Assembly (NCBI RefSeq): GCF_009846525.1
Contig: NZ_CP024621.1
Span: 310,001 to 374,000 of the forward strand
DNA from: Halomonas meridiana
GTDB lineage: Bacteria > Pseudomonadota > Gammaproteobacteria > Pseudomonadales > Halomonadaceae
Direction: 5' to 3'
Length of the DNA: 64,000 bases
Shown here one piece after another: positions 55,703-64,000 of the stretch. The translations under genes were made by a program, and so were the position numbers. Within the stretch, counting starts at the first letter, position 1; every line of letters starts with the position of its first letter. The notes under the pieces are model-generated. The model saw only the letters and a list, made by a program, of their open reading frames with translations. It searched no databases and was not told the DNA's origin.

Positions 55703-56622
55703 TGGCCCGTCGCCGTCGCGGATTACCGGTCAATGGCGTGGTGCTGCTGGATAAGCCGAAAGGCCTCTCCAGCAATCACGCGCTGCAGCGTGTGCGCCGT
55801 CTGTTCGACGCGCAAAAAGCCGGGCATACCGGCACGTTGGACCCGATGGCGACAGGCTTGCTGCCTATCTGCCTGGGGGAGGCCACCAAGTTTTCCGCGC
55901 ACCTGCTGGAAGCCGACAAGATGTATCGCACCCGGGTCGAACTGGGGGTGATCACCGATACCGGCGATGCCGAAGGCACGGTGCTGGAGCGTCGCGAGGT
56001 GCCAAGCCTTGCGGTCGAGGACATCGAATCCGTCTTGACGCGTTTTCGCGGTGAGATCGATCAGGTGCCCCCCATGTACTCGGCGCTCAAGCATCAGGGC
56101 AAAAAGCTCTACGAGTTGGCCCGCGAGGGGAAACAGGTTGAACGTGCAGCGCGGCGGGTAAGCGTGTATGATGCGCGCCTGCTTTCGTTCGAGGGCACGG
56201 CGTTCGAGCTGGAAGTCAGCTGCAGCAAAGGCACGTACATCCGCACGTTGGCGGAAGACATTGGCCACGCGCTGGGCTGTGGTGCCCATATCAGCCAGCT
56301 ACGTCGGCTCAAAACCGGGCCGTTCGATGGCGATGCGATGTGGACACTCGAGGCGCTGGAAGCCCTCGCCAGCCAAGCCGACCGCGAGGCAGAACTGATG
56401 CCCGTGGACGTGCTGGTCGATCACCTGCCGTCGCTTAGCGTCGATGACACATCGTTTGGCCGACTGGCCCACGGGCAGTCAGCCACGCTCGCCATCGATG
56501 ACCTGGCCCCCGATGCGTTGGCACGACTTTATTACGCCGAGACGTTTATCGGCCTTGGCGTTGTAAAAGGGCCGCGGGAAGTGGCCCCCAAGCGGCTGTT
56601 AAGTACGGTCGCTATCTCGTAA
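55702..56622 (+). CDS. truB: tRNA pseudouridine-55 synthase TruB
   Basis: 306 residues. Catalytic Asp47 in HTGTLDPMATGLLP, then KHQGKKLYELAREG and the thumb/PUA regions (C-terminal about 240-306). It makes pseudouridine at position 55 in the tRNA T-loop. Coupled to rbfA by a one-base overlap. Confidence 0.98.
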   Translation: MARRRRGLPVNGVVLLDKPKGLSSNHALQRVRRLFDAQKAGHTGTLDPMATGLLPICLGEATKFSAHLLEADKMYRTRVELGVITDTGDAEGTVLERREVPSLAVEDIESVLTRFRGEIDQVPPMYSALKHQGKKLYELAREGKQVERAARRVSVYDARLLSFEGTAFELEVSCSKGTYIRTLAEDIGHALGCGAHISQLRRLKTGPFDGDAMWTLEALEALASQADREAELMPVDVLVDHLPSLSVDDTSFGRLAHGQSATLAIDDLAPDALARLYYAETFIGLGVVKGPREVAPKRLLSTVAIS

Positions 56623-56728
56623 AGCGTTGCAAGGATGTGGCGATTTGCGCGAAAATAGTCGCTTGAGACTGCAAATATGCGTGGTCTCACCCATTCATTT
56701 TTAGGCATATTGCTTACTGGAGAGACAG

Positions 56729-56998
56729 ATGGCATTAACCGCTGAGAAAAAGGCCGAGATCGTCAACGAATACGGCCGCGGCGATAACGATACCGGTTCC
56801 CCTGAAGTTCAGGTTGCACTGCTGAGCGCCAACATCAACGGCCTGCAGGACCACTTCAAGACCAACAAGCAGGATCACCACTCTCGTCGTGGTCTGATCC
56901 GCATGGTAAACCAGCGTCGTAAGCTGCTGGACTACCTGAAGCGTAAAGATTTCGAACGCTATCAGTCTCTGATTCAGCGTCTGGGTCTGCGCCGCTAA
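56729..56998 (+). CDS. rpsO: 30S ribosomal protein S15
   Basis: 89 residues, the standard length. [20 protein letters not shown] and [21 protein letters not shown] are conserved. TGGAGAG site before the ATG. Binds 16S rRNA early in assembly. The 106-base upstream region may carry the translational autoregulation site known in E. coli; not verified. A strong terminator follows. Confidence 0.99.
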   Translation: MALTAEKKAEIVNEYGRGDNDTGSPEVQVALLSANINGLQDHFKTNKQDHHSRRGLIRMVNQRRKLLDYLKRKDFERYQSLIQRLGLRR

Positions 56999-57020
56999 GT
57001 TCTTAACGGCAATGATTCGA

Positions 57021-57054
57021 AACGGGCAGCTCCTTGTGGGCTGCCCGTTTTTTT
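57021..57054 (+). terminator. Terminator after rpsO
   Basis: AACGGGCAGC/GCTGCCCGTT 10-bp stem with a 9-base loop, followed by seven T. Placed between rpsO and pnp; in E. coli the same interval holds a terminator and an RNase III site. Confidence 0.9.
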
Positions 57055-57153
57055 GTTTCTGGTAGCCGTACGGCGCGTCAACGCCTAGAATGGTGGCGAG
57101 TCAAACGACCCAAGCGAAAAGACAAGTAGCTATTAATGTTAAAGGAAGTAGCC

Positions 57154-59301
57154 GTGAATCCGGTCAAAAAAACGTTCCAATACGGTCGCAGCACCGTCAC
57201 CCTCGAAACTGGGCGTATCGCTCGCCAAGCCACTGGTGCCGTGATGGTCACCATGGACGAAACCGTCGTGTTGTGTACGGTGGTGGCGAAGAAAGACGTC
57301 AACCCAGGCCAGCCCTTTTTCCCGCTCTCGGTACACTACCAAGAGAAAACCTACGCTGTGGGTAAAATCCCCGGTGGTTTCTTCAAGCGTGAAGGCCGCC
57401 CGACGGAGAAAGAGACCCTCACGTCGCGTTTGATCGACCGTCCGATTCGCCCGCTGTTTCCTAAAGGTTTCATGAACGAAGTGCAGGTCATCTGTACCGT
57501 TCTCTCCACCGACCGTAACCACGATCCGGATATCGCGGCCATGCTGGGCACCTCGGCAGCGCTGAGTATTTCTGGCGTACCGTTCAATGGCCCGATTGGT
57601 GCCGCCCGCGTTGGCTTCAACGAAGAGCAAGGCTACTTCCTGAACCCCACCGTTGAAGAGTTGACGACCTCCGAGTTGGACATGGTCGTGGCCGGTACCG
57701 AAAACGCCGTGCTGATGGTGGAGTCCGAAGCGCAAGAGTTGCTCGAAGACGAAATGCTGGGTGCCGTACTGTTTGGCCACCAGGAGATGCAAGTCGCGGT
57801 CAACGCCATCAAAGAGCTGACCGCTGAAGCCGGTAAGCCGCGCTGGGAGTGGCAGGCACCGGCAGAAAACGTGGCGCTGAAAACGGCCATGGCCGATGCC
57901 TTTGAAGCCAAAGTGGGCGAGGCTTATCGCATCACCGACAAGATGGCCCGCCAAGATGCACTCGCGGCGCTGAAAGACGACGCCGTCGAGCAGTTGGCGG
58001 CCGCGGAAGGCGAAGAGGAAGCGGAAGGCAAGTTCAGCAAGGATGACGTGAAAGGCGCGTTCGCAGCGCTTGAGAAGCGTGTGGTGCGTTCCCGCGTGGT
58101 CAAGGGCGAGCCGCGTATCGATGGCCGCGACAACGTCACCGTGCGTCCGCTGAACATCGAAGTCGGCGTGCTGCCGAAAACTCACGGTTCGGCCATCTTC
58201 ACCCGTGGTGAAACCCAGGCCATTGCGGTCGCAACACTCGGCACGCTGCGTGATTCTCAGCTCATCGAGTCGCTGGAAGGGGAGCGTAAAGACCGCTTTA
58301 TGCTTCACTACAACTTCCCTCCCTACTCGGTAGGTGAAGCTGGCTTCATGGGTGGCCCCAAGCGTCGCGAAATCGGCCACGGCCGTTTGGCGCGTCGTGG
58401 TGTTCAAGCGATGCTGCCGTCTGAAGAAGAGTTCCCCTACACCATTCGTGTGGTGTCGGAAATCACCGAATCCAACGGCTCTAGCTCCATGGCGTCCGTG
58501 TGCGGCTCCTCGCTGGCGTTGATGGATGCGGGCGTTCCGCTGAAAGCCCCGGTGGCCGGTATTGCCATGGGCCTCGTCAAAGACGAAGACGGCTACGCGG
58601 TGCTGACCGATATCCTGGGTGACGAAGACCACCTGGGTGACATGGACTTCAAAGTGGCCGGTTCTGAAGAGGGCGTCACTGCCCTGCAGATGGACATCAA
58701 GATTGAGGGCATCAACGAAGAGATCATGGAGACCGCGCTGCAGCAGGCCCACGATGCGCGCATCGGTATCCTGGCGCAGATGAACGCCGTGATCAGCCAG
58801 AGCCGTAACGAGGTGTCGGAAAACGCCCCCTCCATGGCGACGATCAAAATCGATCCGGACAAGATTCGCGACGTCATCGGCAAGGGCGGCGCCACCATCC
58901 GCAAGATTTGCGAAGACACCGGCGCATCGATCGATCTTGATGACGATGGCACCGTTCGCATCTACGCCGAAGACAAAGCCGCTGCCAAGAAAGCGATCGA
59001 TACCGTACTGGCGATCACTGCCGAAGCGGAAATCGGCAAGCTGTACAAAGGCAAGGTCGTACGTATCGCCGACTTTGGTGCGTTCGTGAACATCATGCCG
59101 GGAACCGATGGCCTGGTGCACATCTCGCAAATCGTCCAGGAGCGCGTCAATAACGTGCGCGACTTCCTGAACGAAGGCGACGATGTCATCGTGAAGGTGC
59201 TGGATATCGACAACCGCAACCGCGTGAAGCTCTCAATCAAAGAGATCACCGAAGAAGAGAAAGCAGCGTTTGAAGCTGCCGAGGCGGATGTCGCTAGCTA
59301 A
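57154..59301 (+). CDS. pnp: Polyribonucleotide nucleotidyltransferase (PNPase)
   Basis: 715 residues from GTG 57154, with AAAGGAAG 6 bases upstream; the ATG at 57136 is less likely. Two RNase PH domains (about 10-215 and 315-540), KH domain ([16 protein letters not shown], about 560-575) and S1 domain (about 620-690, [18 protein letters not shown]). Phosphorolytic 3'-5' RNA degradation, degradosome member. An Ala/Glu-rich linker lies near 280-300. Confidence 0.98.
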   Translation: MNPVKKTFQYGRSTVTLETGRIARQATGAVMVTMDETVVLCTVVAKKDVNPGQPFFPLSVHYQEKTYAVGKIPGGFFKREGRPTEKETLTSRLIDRPIRPLFPKGFMNEVQVICTVLSTDRNHDPDIAAMLGTSAALSISGVPFNGPIGAARVGFNEEQGYFLNPTVEELTTSELDMVVAGTENAVLMVESEAQELLEDEMLGAVLFGHQEMQVAVNAIKELTAEAGKPRWEWQAPAENVALKTAMADAFEAKVGEAYRITDKMARQDALAALKDDAVEQLAAAEGEEEAEGKFSKDDVKGAFAALEKRVVRSRVVKGEPRIDGRDNVTVRPLNIEVGVLPKTHGSAIFTRGETQAIAVATLGTLRDSQLIESLEGERKDRFMLHYNFPPYSVGEAGFMGGPKRREIGHGRLARRGVQAMLPSEEEFPYTIRVVSEITESNGSSSMASVCGSSLALMDAGVPLKAPVAGIAMGLVKDEDGYAVLTDILGDEDHLGDMDFKVAGSEEGVTALQMDIKIEGINEEIMETALQQAHDARIGILAQMNAVISQSRNEVSENAPSMATIKIDPDKIRDVIGKGGATIRKICEDTGASIDLDDDGTVRIYAEDKAAAKKAIDTVLAITAEAEIGKLYKGKVVRIADFGAFVNIMPGTDGLVHISQIVQERVNNVRDFLNEGDDVIVKVLDIDNRNRVKLSIKEITEEEKAAFEAAEADVAS

Positions 59302-59322
59302 CTAGCGCTCAGCGTAGGATGT

Positions 59323-59358
59323 ACCGCCCCCGCAGCCCTTGGCTGTGGGGGCGGTGTC
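59323..59358 (+). terminator. Terminator after pnp
   Basis: ACCGCCCCCGCAGCC/GGCTGTGGGGGCGGT, a very stable 15-bp stem with one wobble and a 3-base loop; the T tract after it is weak (GTCGTTTTG). Confidence 0.75.
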
Positions 59359-59390
59359 GTTTTGATAGGTCAGGAATGCGAGGACATAGC

Positions 59391-60560
59391 ATGGAGCAGC
59401 AGGAATCGCCGCGTTGGTGGGCGGTGGTGGCCGTGATGATCGGTATTTTTTTGTTGGTGACCGCAGAGCAACTACCTATCGGTTTGCTCTCTCAGGTGGC
59501 AGAGTCGATGGGCGTGACCCCGGGTATGGCAGGGTTGATGGTGACGGTGCCCGGCGTCGTGGCGGCGTTTTCAGCGCCGCTGCTACCGGTGGCGGTAGGG
59601 CGTCTTGATCGCCGTATCATGCTGACGCTGATGATGGCAGTGATGGTGCTGGGCAGCGTGCTCTCCGCCATGGCCAGCAACTTTGCCCTACTGTTGGCGG
59701 CGCGAGTGTTGGTGGGGATCAGTATCGGCGGTTTTTGGGCCATTGCGGGCAGTATTGCGCCACGCCTGGTGCCTAGCGATCAGGTATCGCGGGCCATGAC
59801 CATCATTTTTGGCGGCGTGGCGGCGGCCTCGGTGCTCGGCGTACCGTTGGGCACGCTGCTGGGTGATATCAGTAACTGGCGCGTTGCCTTTGGTGCCTTG
59901 GGGGGCTTGAGTTTGCTCACGGCGTTGGCGCTTTGGCGCTGGCTACCGCCACTGCCGCCTCGAGAGCCGGTGCGGCTTCGGGTGCTGGCGCAACAGCTAA
60001 AGAATCGTGGCGTGCGGGTAGCCGTATTGACCACGGGGTTTGTCGTGGTTGGCCACTTTGCGGCCTACACCTTCATTAGTCCTATTTTGCAAGAGATCAG
60101 CGGGGTAGCGCAGCGCCATGTCGGAAGCCTGCTGCTGCTGTACGGTGCGTCGGGGATTTTGGGCAATATCGTTGCGGGGATGTTTGCTGGCCGTCACCCC
60201 TACCGTGCGGTGCTCGCGATTCCTAGCGTACTGCTGGTGGTCGTGGCGATCTTCCCGGTGGTAGGCGTAGAGCCGACCAGTGGCGTGCTGCTGTTAATGC
60301 TGTGGGGCGCTGTATTTGGCAGCGTATCAGTGAGTATTCAGACGTGGATTCTACGCACGGCGCCCAACACGGAAGCCGCCACGGCGTTAATGGCGTTCGT
60401 CTTCAACATGTCGATTGGCCTTGGGGCCATGGTAGGTGGTCAAGTGGTCGATGGCACTAGTCTACCGGTGACGATGTGGGTCGCCTCGGGACTGTTTCTC
60501 ATGGGCGTGCTATTGGTATGGCGCACGCCGTCGCGCATCGTTGGTGAAAAGCGCCGCTAA
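59391..60560 (+). CDS. MFS transporter, DHA1-type exporter
   Basis: 389 residues with 12 hydrophobic helices. FLLVTAEQLPIGLLSQVAESM in helix 1 and ARVLVGISIGGFWAI in helix 4 are typical of the AraJ/YdhP-like sugar or drug efflux group. The loop 2-3 contains GRLDRR. ATG 59391 has GAGGA 6 bases upstream. Substrate unknown. Follows pnp but is separated by a terminator. Confidence 0.88.
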   Translation: MEQQESPRWWAVVAVMIGIFLLVTAEQLPIGLLSQVAESMGVTPGMAGLMVTVPGVVAAFSAPLLPVAVGRLDRRIMLTLMMAVMVLGSVLSAMASNFALLLAARVLVGISIGGFWAIAGSIAPRLVPSDQVSRAMTIIFGGVAAASVLGVPLGTLLGDISNWRVAFGALGGLSLLTALALWRWLPPLPPREPVRLRVLAQQLKNRGVRVAVLTTGFVVVGHFAAYTFISPILQEISGVAQRHVGSLLLLYGASGILGNIVAGMFAGRHPYRAVLAIPSVLLVVVAIFPVVGVEPTSGVLLLMLWGAVFGSVSVSIQTWILRTAPNTEAATALMAFVFNMSIGLGAMVGGQVVDGTSLPVTMWVASGLFLMGVLLVWRTPSRIVGEKRR

Positions 60561-60572
60561 TACGCGGTAGGC

Positions 60573-60599
60573 AAAAAAAGCCCCCGCCGTGGCGGGGGC
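60573..60599 (-). terminator. Terminator of the thiolase gene (usable from both strands)
   Basis: GCCCCCGCC/GGCGGGGGC 9-bp stem with a 2-base loop. On the minus strand it is followed by seven T; the MFS gene ends just to its left. Confidence 0.8.
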
Positions 60600-60624
60600 A
60601 CGCTTTAGCAAGGCACAGCGGGCG

Positions 60625-61803
60625 TTACGGACGCTCGATGGCCAGGGCAACCCCTTGGCCGCCGCCAATACATAGCGTCGCCAAGCCTTTTTTGGCATCG
60701 CGAGCAATCATTTCGTGGAGCAGTGTCACCAGCACGCGGCAGCCCGACGCACCAATGGGGTGACCTAGCGCGATGGCGCCGCCGTTGACGTTCACCTTCG
60801 ACGTGTCCCAGCCCAGCTCTTTATTGACCGACAGCGCTTGAGCAGCGAAGGCTTCGTTGGCTTCGACGAGGTCTAGGTCATCCAGGCTCCAGCCCGCTTT
60901 TTCCAGGCATCGACGGGTGGCAGGGGCCGGTCCGATCCCCATGATGGCCGGGTCGACGCCTGCGTTGGAGTAGGCGGCAATGCGGGCTAGGGGCTCCAAG
61001 CCAAGCTCTTTGGCTTTTTCCGCCGAGCAGAGCATAACCACGGCCGCGCCGTCGTTCAGCGACGAGGCGTTACCCGCCGTCACGGTGCCGTCTTTCTTGA
61101 ACGCAGGACGCATGCCAGCCAGCTTGTCTGCCGTGACTTCGCGAGGGTTTTCGTCGGTATCGAACACCACCGGGTCGCCTTTACGCTGCGGCACCTCGAC
61201 CGGCACGATCTGGCCTTTGAATTTACCCTCTTTGATGGCGGCAGCGGCTTTTTGCTGGGACGCGGCGGCAAATTCGTCCATCTCTTCCCGGGTGATGCCG
61301 TACTTCTCTGCCAGATTTTCGGCAGTAATGCCCATGTGGTAGTTATTGAAAGCATCCCACAAGCCGTCGTGCACCATGGAGTCGATAGCTTTCCAATCGC
61401 CCATGCGCTGGCCGTTGCGCGAGTTCGGCAGGATGTGTGGAGAGGCGGACATGTTCTCCTGGCCACCGGCCAGCACGATCTCGGCATCGCCGCAGCGGAT
61501 GGCTTGGGTCGCCAGATGCAGCGCTTTCAAACCCGATCCACACACCTTATTGATCGTCATGGCCGGGACGGTGTCTGGCAGGCCTGCCTTGATGGCTGCT
61601 TGGCGCGCCGGGTTTTGGCCAACGCCTGCGGTCAGCACCTGGCCCAGCAGCACTTCGTCGATCTGCTCCGGCGCAACGCCGGTGGAAGCGATAATGTCTT
61701 TGATGACCAGCGCACCCAAATCGCTAGCTGGAATCCCGGCGAGTGAACCCCCAAAACTACCTACAGCGGTGCGGCGAGCCGCCACAATGACCACGTCTTG
61801 CAT
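60625..61803 (-). CDS. Acetyl-CoA C-acetyltransferase (thiolase)
   Basis: 392 residues. Acyl-accepting Cys88 in [10 protein letters not shown], His348 in GHPIGASG and Cys378 in CIGGGQG correspond exactly to the catalytic residues of biosynthetic thiolase (Cys89, His348, Cys378 in Zoogloea). It condenses two acetyl-CoA to acetoacetyl-CoA, the first step of polyhydroxybutyrate synthesis or of acetoacetyl-CoA degradation in reverse. No phaB or phaC is in the window, so the pathway assignment is open. An AGGAG site (minus strand) precedes the ATG. Confidence 0.95.
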   Translation of the reverse strand: MQDVVIVAARRTAVGSFGGSLAGIPASDLGALVIKDIIASTGVAPEQIDEVLLGQVLTAGVGQNPARQAAIKAGLPDTVPAMTINKVCGSGLKALHLATQAIRCGDAEIVLAGGQENMSASPHILPNSRNGQRMGDWKAIDSMVHDGLWDAFNNYHMGITAENLAEKYGITREEMDEFAAASQQKAAAAIKEGKFKGQIVPVEVPQRKGDPVVFDTDENPREVTADKLAGMRPAFKKDGTVTAGNASSLNDGAAVVMLCSAEKAKELGLEPLARIAAYSNAGVDPAIMGIGPAPATRRCLEKAGWSLDDLDLVEANEAFAAQALSVNKELGWDTSKVNVNGGAIALGHPIGASGCRVLVTLLHEMIARDAKKGLATLCIGGGQGVALAIERP

Positions 61804-61959
61804 ACAATAACTCCTTGAGTAAGTGTCGCATCGTTCCTACGGCAGATAGACGTGTCGCCTATCCATTGTTGTTAGCGTCGTTATTAGCGTGTCGTGTCAG
61901 GCTTGGCTATCAGCATAGGGGAAGGTTGTGCATTGCGGCAATACGCTTTTAACGCCAAT

Positions 61960-61987
61960 AAAAAACGGGCCGATCAACGGCCCGTTC
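61960..61987 (-). terminator. Terminator of panBCD
   Basis: ACGGGCCG/CGGCCCGT stem with a 5-base loop, followed on the minus strand by six T, just after panD. The 200 bases between thiolase and panD contain no gene. Confidence 0.85.
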
Positions 61988-62004
61988 TTAGCGCGTCAGT
62001 TGGC

Positions 62005-62385
62005 TTACGCCAGCTGTACCGGAATGGCGTTACTGGTATGGCTGACGTGGTTGCCTTCCTGTAGATACACCAACGCTGGCTGGTGATTCTCCAGCTCGGC
62101 CTCCGAGTAGTGCGCATAGCTGCAAATGATGATGCGATGCCCTGGCGAGGCCAAGTGCGCTGCCGCGCCGTTGATCGAGATCAGGCGCGATCCCTCTTCG
62201 CCACGGATGGCGTAGGTGGTGAAGCGCTCGCCATTCTCGACGTTGTAAATCTGGATCTGTTCGTTTTCGCGGATACCGGCCATATCCAGCAGGTCGCCGT
62301 CGATGGCGCACGAGCCTTCGTAGTTGAGAACGGCATGGGTAACGCGGGCCATGTGCAGCTTGGCTTTTAGCATGATGGTGTGCAT
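62005..62385 (-). CDS. panD: Aspartate 1-decarboxylase (PanD)
   Basis: 126 residues. [10 protein letters not shown] places the self-cleavage site between Gly24 and Ser25, exactly as in E. coli; Ser25 becomes the pyruvoyl cofactor. Beta-alanine is made for pantothenate. Last gene of the panB-panC-panD set. Confidence 0.98.
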   Translation of the reverse strand: MHTIMLKAKLHMARVTHAVLNYEGSCAIDGDLLDMAGIRENEQIQIYNVENGERFTTYAIRGEEGSRLISINGAAAHLASPGHRIIICSYAHYSEAELENHQPALVYLQEGNHVSHTSNAIPVQLA

Positions 62386-62418
62386 GGAAACTCCTGAGTA
62401 ACGGGCAAGCCTTGCAGG

Positions 62419-63279
62419 CTAGCGACGAGCAGCGCTGGGTAGCTGCACGCTGAGATTGTCGATGAGCCGGGCAGGACCGAGCTTGGCGGCGGCGAGCAGT
62501 ACGGCATGATGCGTAGTATCGGTGACCGGGCCAAGGGTGGCATCCCGGAGTTCGAGGTAATCCGGCGTAAAGCCGGCATCATACAGCGCCGTTTTACCCC
62601 GGTGTAGTACCTGTTCGGCGGATTCCCCTCGTACCAGCGCATCACGCAGTTCGCACAGCGTTTTGTAGAGCATCGGCGCCGTGGCGCGCTCCTGCGCGCT
62701 GAGATAGCCGTTGCGGGACGAAAGGGCCAAGCCATCGTCGGCGCGCATGATCGGCACGCCGATGATCTCGATGGGCATGTGCAGGTCGGCCACCAGCTTA
62801 CGAATCACCGCCAGTTGCTGATAATCCTTTTCACCAAAGCAGGCGACGTCCGGCTGCACCAGGTTGAATAGCATGCTCACCACGGTGGAGACACCGTCGA
62901 AGTGGCCGGGGCGCGAGCCACCGCAAAGCCCGTCGCCGACCTCGGGTACGTGAACACGAGTCTGCGCATCCAAGCCGTTGGGGTAAAGGGCGCTCACCGT
63001 GGGGGCAAACAGCAGGTCACAGCCGGCGTCGGTGAGCTGGCGCTGGTCGGCGTCGAACGTGCGCGGATAAGCGTCTAGATCTTCACCTGGGCCAAACTGC
63101 ATGGGATTGACGAACAGGCTAGACACGACCACGTCGGCGTGCTGGCGGGCGGTGGCGATCAAAGCCAGATGGCCAGCATGCAGGTTGCCCATGGTCGGTA
63201 CCAGCGCAATGCGCTGGCCCTTTTGGCGATAGTCGCGCAGCGTGGCGCGAAGCTCGGATATGTCTCGCAAAGTGCGCAT
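62419..63279 (-). CDS. panC: Pantothenate synthetase
   Basis: 286 residues from ATG 63279; GTG 63300 would add seven residues but neither has a strong site and the shorter fits homologues. HIGH-like HAGH at 34-37 and SSRN in DGLALSSRNGYLS. Joins pantoate and beta-alanine with ATP. Lies between panB and panD on the minus strand. Confidence 0.97.
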   Translation of the reverse strand: MRTLRDISELRATLRDYRQKGQRIALVPTMGNLHAGHLALIATARQHADVVVSSLFVNPMQFGPGEDLDAYPRTFDADQRQLTDAGCDLLFAPTVSALYPNGLDAQTRVHVPEVGDGLCGGSRPGHFDGVSTVVSMLFNLVQPDVACFGEKDYQQLAVIRKLVADLHMPIEIIGVPIMRADDGLALSSRNGYLSAQERATAPMLYKTLCELRDALVRGESAEQVLHRGKTALYDAGFTPDYLELRDATLGPVTDTTHHAVLLAAAKLGPARLIDNLSVQLPSAARR

Positions 63280-63327
63280 AGTGAAGTCGCTGTTGCTCAC
63301 TGAAAAACGGTTACGTAAAGCAGTTAC

Positions 63328-64000
63328 TTAAAAACAGTGCTCTGGAGCGGGGAACGCTCGGGACTTGACCGCTTCATGGTACTGCTCGAAAGCACCCTGA
63401 ATGGAGCTCGCCTCCGCCATGAAGTTCTTCACGAAGCGCGGTGTGCGGCCGTGGGTAACGCCCAGCACGTCGTGCATCACGAGAATTTGGCCGTCGGTAT
63501 CCGGGCCTGCGCCGATCCCAATGACCGGCACGTCCAGCGCTTCGGTCACTGCTTTGCCCAAGCTGGCGGGCACGCACTCCAGCAGAATCACCGAGGCGCC
63601 TGCCTCGACCAGCACTGTCGCATCGTGGATGATCTGCTCGGCTTGCGCCGCTTCGCGGCCCTGCACTTTATAGCCACCCAGTTGGTAAACGGTTTGCGGC
63701 GTCAAACCCAAATGGGCGCACACCGGTACACCGCGGCGCGTCAGTTCGCGTATGCCGTCGGCCATCCACGCTTCGCCCTCTACCTTGACCAGTTCCGCGC
63801 CTGCTCGCATGAGCGCCGCGCCATCTTCTAAAAGGCGTTCGGTGGTGGCATTGCTCATGAACGGTAGGTCGACCATCAGCAAGCTGTGGCCTTTGCCGCG
63901 TGCGGCACAGCGGGTGTGGTAACAAATGTCATCGATGGTTACGGGCAAGGTGCTGCTGTGCCCCTGTAACACCATTCCCAGGGAGTCGCCTACCAGCAGG
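63328..64000 (-). CDS. panB: Ketopantoate hydroxymethyltransferase PanB (5' end outside window)
   Basis: The visible 223 codons correspond to the C-terminal five sixths of PanB. GDSLGMVLQGHSSTLPVT at the edge is the conserved Mg-binding region, so only about the first 40 residues are missing. Catalytic Glu lies in VKVEGEAWM-type segment and VPVIGIGAGPDTDGQI is conserved. First enzyme of pantoate synthesis, first gene of the operon. Confidence 0.96.
   Translation of the reverse strand, partial: LLVGDSLGMVLQGHSSTLPVTIDDICYHTRCAARGKGHSLLMVDLPFMSNATTERLLEDGAALMRAGAELVKVEGEAWMADGIRELTRRGVPVCAHLGLTPQTVYQLGGYKVQGREAAQAEQIIHDATVLVEAGASVILLECVPASLGKAVTEALDVPVIGIGAGPDTDGQILVMHDVLGVTHGRTPRFVKNFMAEASSIQGAFEQYHEAVKSRAFPAPEHCF

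Noticed and set aside
57139..59130. 663-residue open frame antisense to pnp
   Set aside because: Same codon-bias shadow as above; His/Phe/Gly-rich translation without any family pattern.

Overview
The window looks like chromosome of a halophilic gammaproteobacterium of the Halomonadaceae (Halomonas-like). This rests on the order of the housekeeping genes (recN-grpE-dnaK-dnaJ, dapB-carA-carB-greA-yhbY-rlmE-ftsH-folP-glmM-tpiA-secG-tRNA-Leu-tRNA-fMet-rimP-nusA-infB-rbfA-truB-rpsO-pnp), a Pseudomonas-type Fur without the usual second cysteine, and high GC. The family-level assignment is inference; no rRNA is present.

Bases 1 to about 23,396 are the structural half of a siphovirus-type prophage of the HK97/lambda-like class, integrated at the 3' end of ssrA (tmRNA, minus strand, 23397-23776). 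In order it carries: the tail of an HNH endonuclease gene, terS, terL, portal, ClpP-like prohead protease, HK97-fold major capsid protein, head-tail connector and closure proteins, tail completion proteins, tail tube, a pair of tail assembly chaperones joined by a probable -1 ribosomal frameshift at a run of nine A, tape measure, distal tail/hub proteins, an NlpC-like cysteine protein, a 1501-residue central fibre (J-like) and a side tail fibre. Two unrelated cargo genes (morons) are inserted among the tail genes: a lipoprotein (9250-9690) and a small minus-strand gene (14173-14394). The right end holds accessory genes: a secreted cysteine-containing protein, a two-gene minus-strand operon including a DUF1654 protein, and a HEPN-like protein next to the attachment site. 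Integrase, repressor, replication and lysis genes are not visible and presumably lie to the left of base 1.

From 23,397 onward the sequence is core chromosome. ssrA-smpB (trans-translation) is followed by ratA-rnfH, divergent bamE and fur, convergent recN, and the chaperone genes grpE-dnaK-dnaJ. Near-consensus sigma-32 promoters precede both grpE and dnaK. Between dnaJ and dapB sits an insertion of a DMT permease and an iron-type ABC uptake operon (binding protein, permease, ATPase) divergent from a DUF2218 gene, with Fur-box-like sequences in the shared intergenic region. Next come lysine and carbamoyl-phosphate synthesis (dapB, carAB), with a strong hairpin plus U-tract just upstream of carA that could be an attenuator. 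These are followed by greA, yhbY, rlmE, ftsH, folP, glmM, tpiA and secG.

Two tRNA genes (Leu-GAG and initiator Met) precede the translation/transcription operon rimP-nusA-infB-rbfA-truB, then rpsO and pnp. The window ends with an MFS exporter, a thiolase of the acetyl-CoA acetyltransferase type, and the pantothenate operon panB-panC-panD on the minus strand, with panB running off the right edge.

No CRISPR array, rRNA operon or intact insertion sequence was seen. The parts most worth follow-up are the prophage cargo genes, the repeated hairpin-U-tract-ribosome-binding-site cassettes in the late operon, the probable frameshift site, the carA leader, the U1:U72 initiator tRNA and the iron cassette inserted in a conserved gene cluster.
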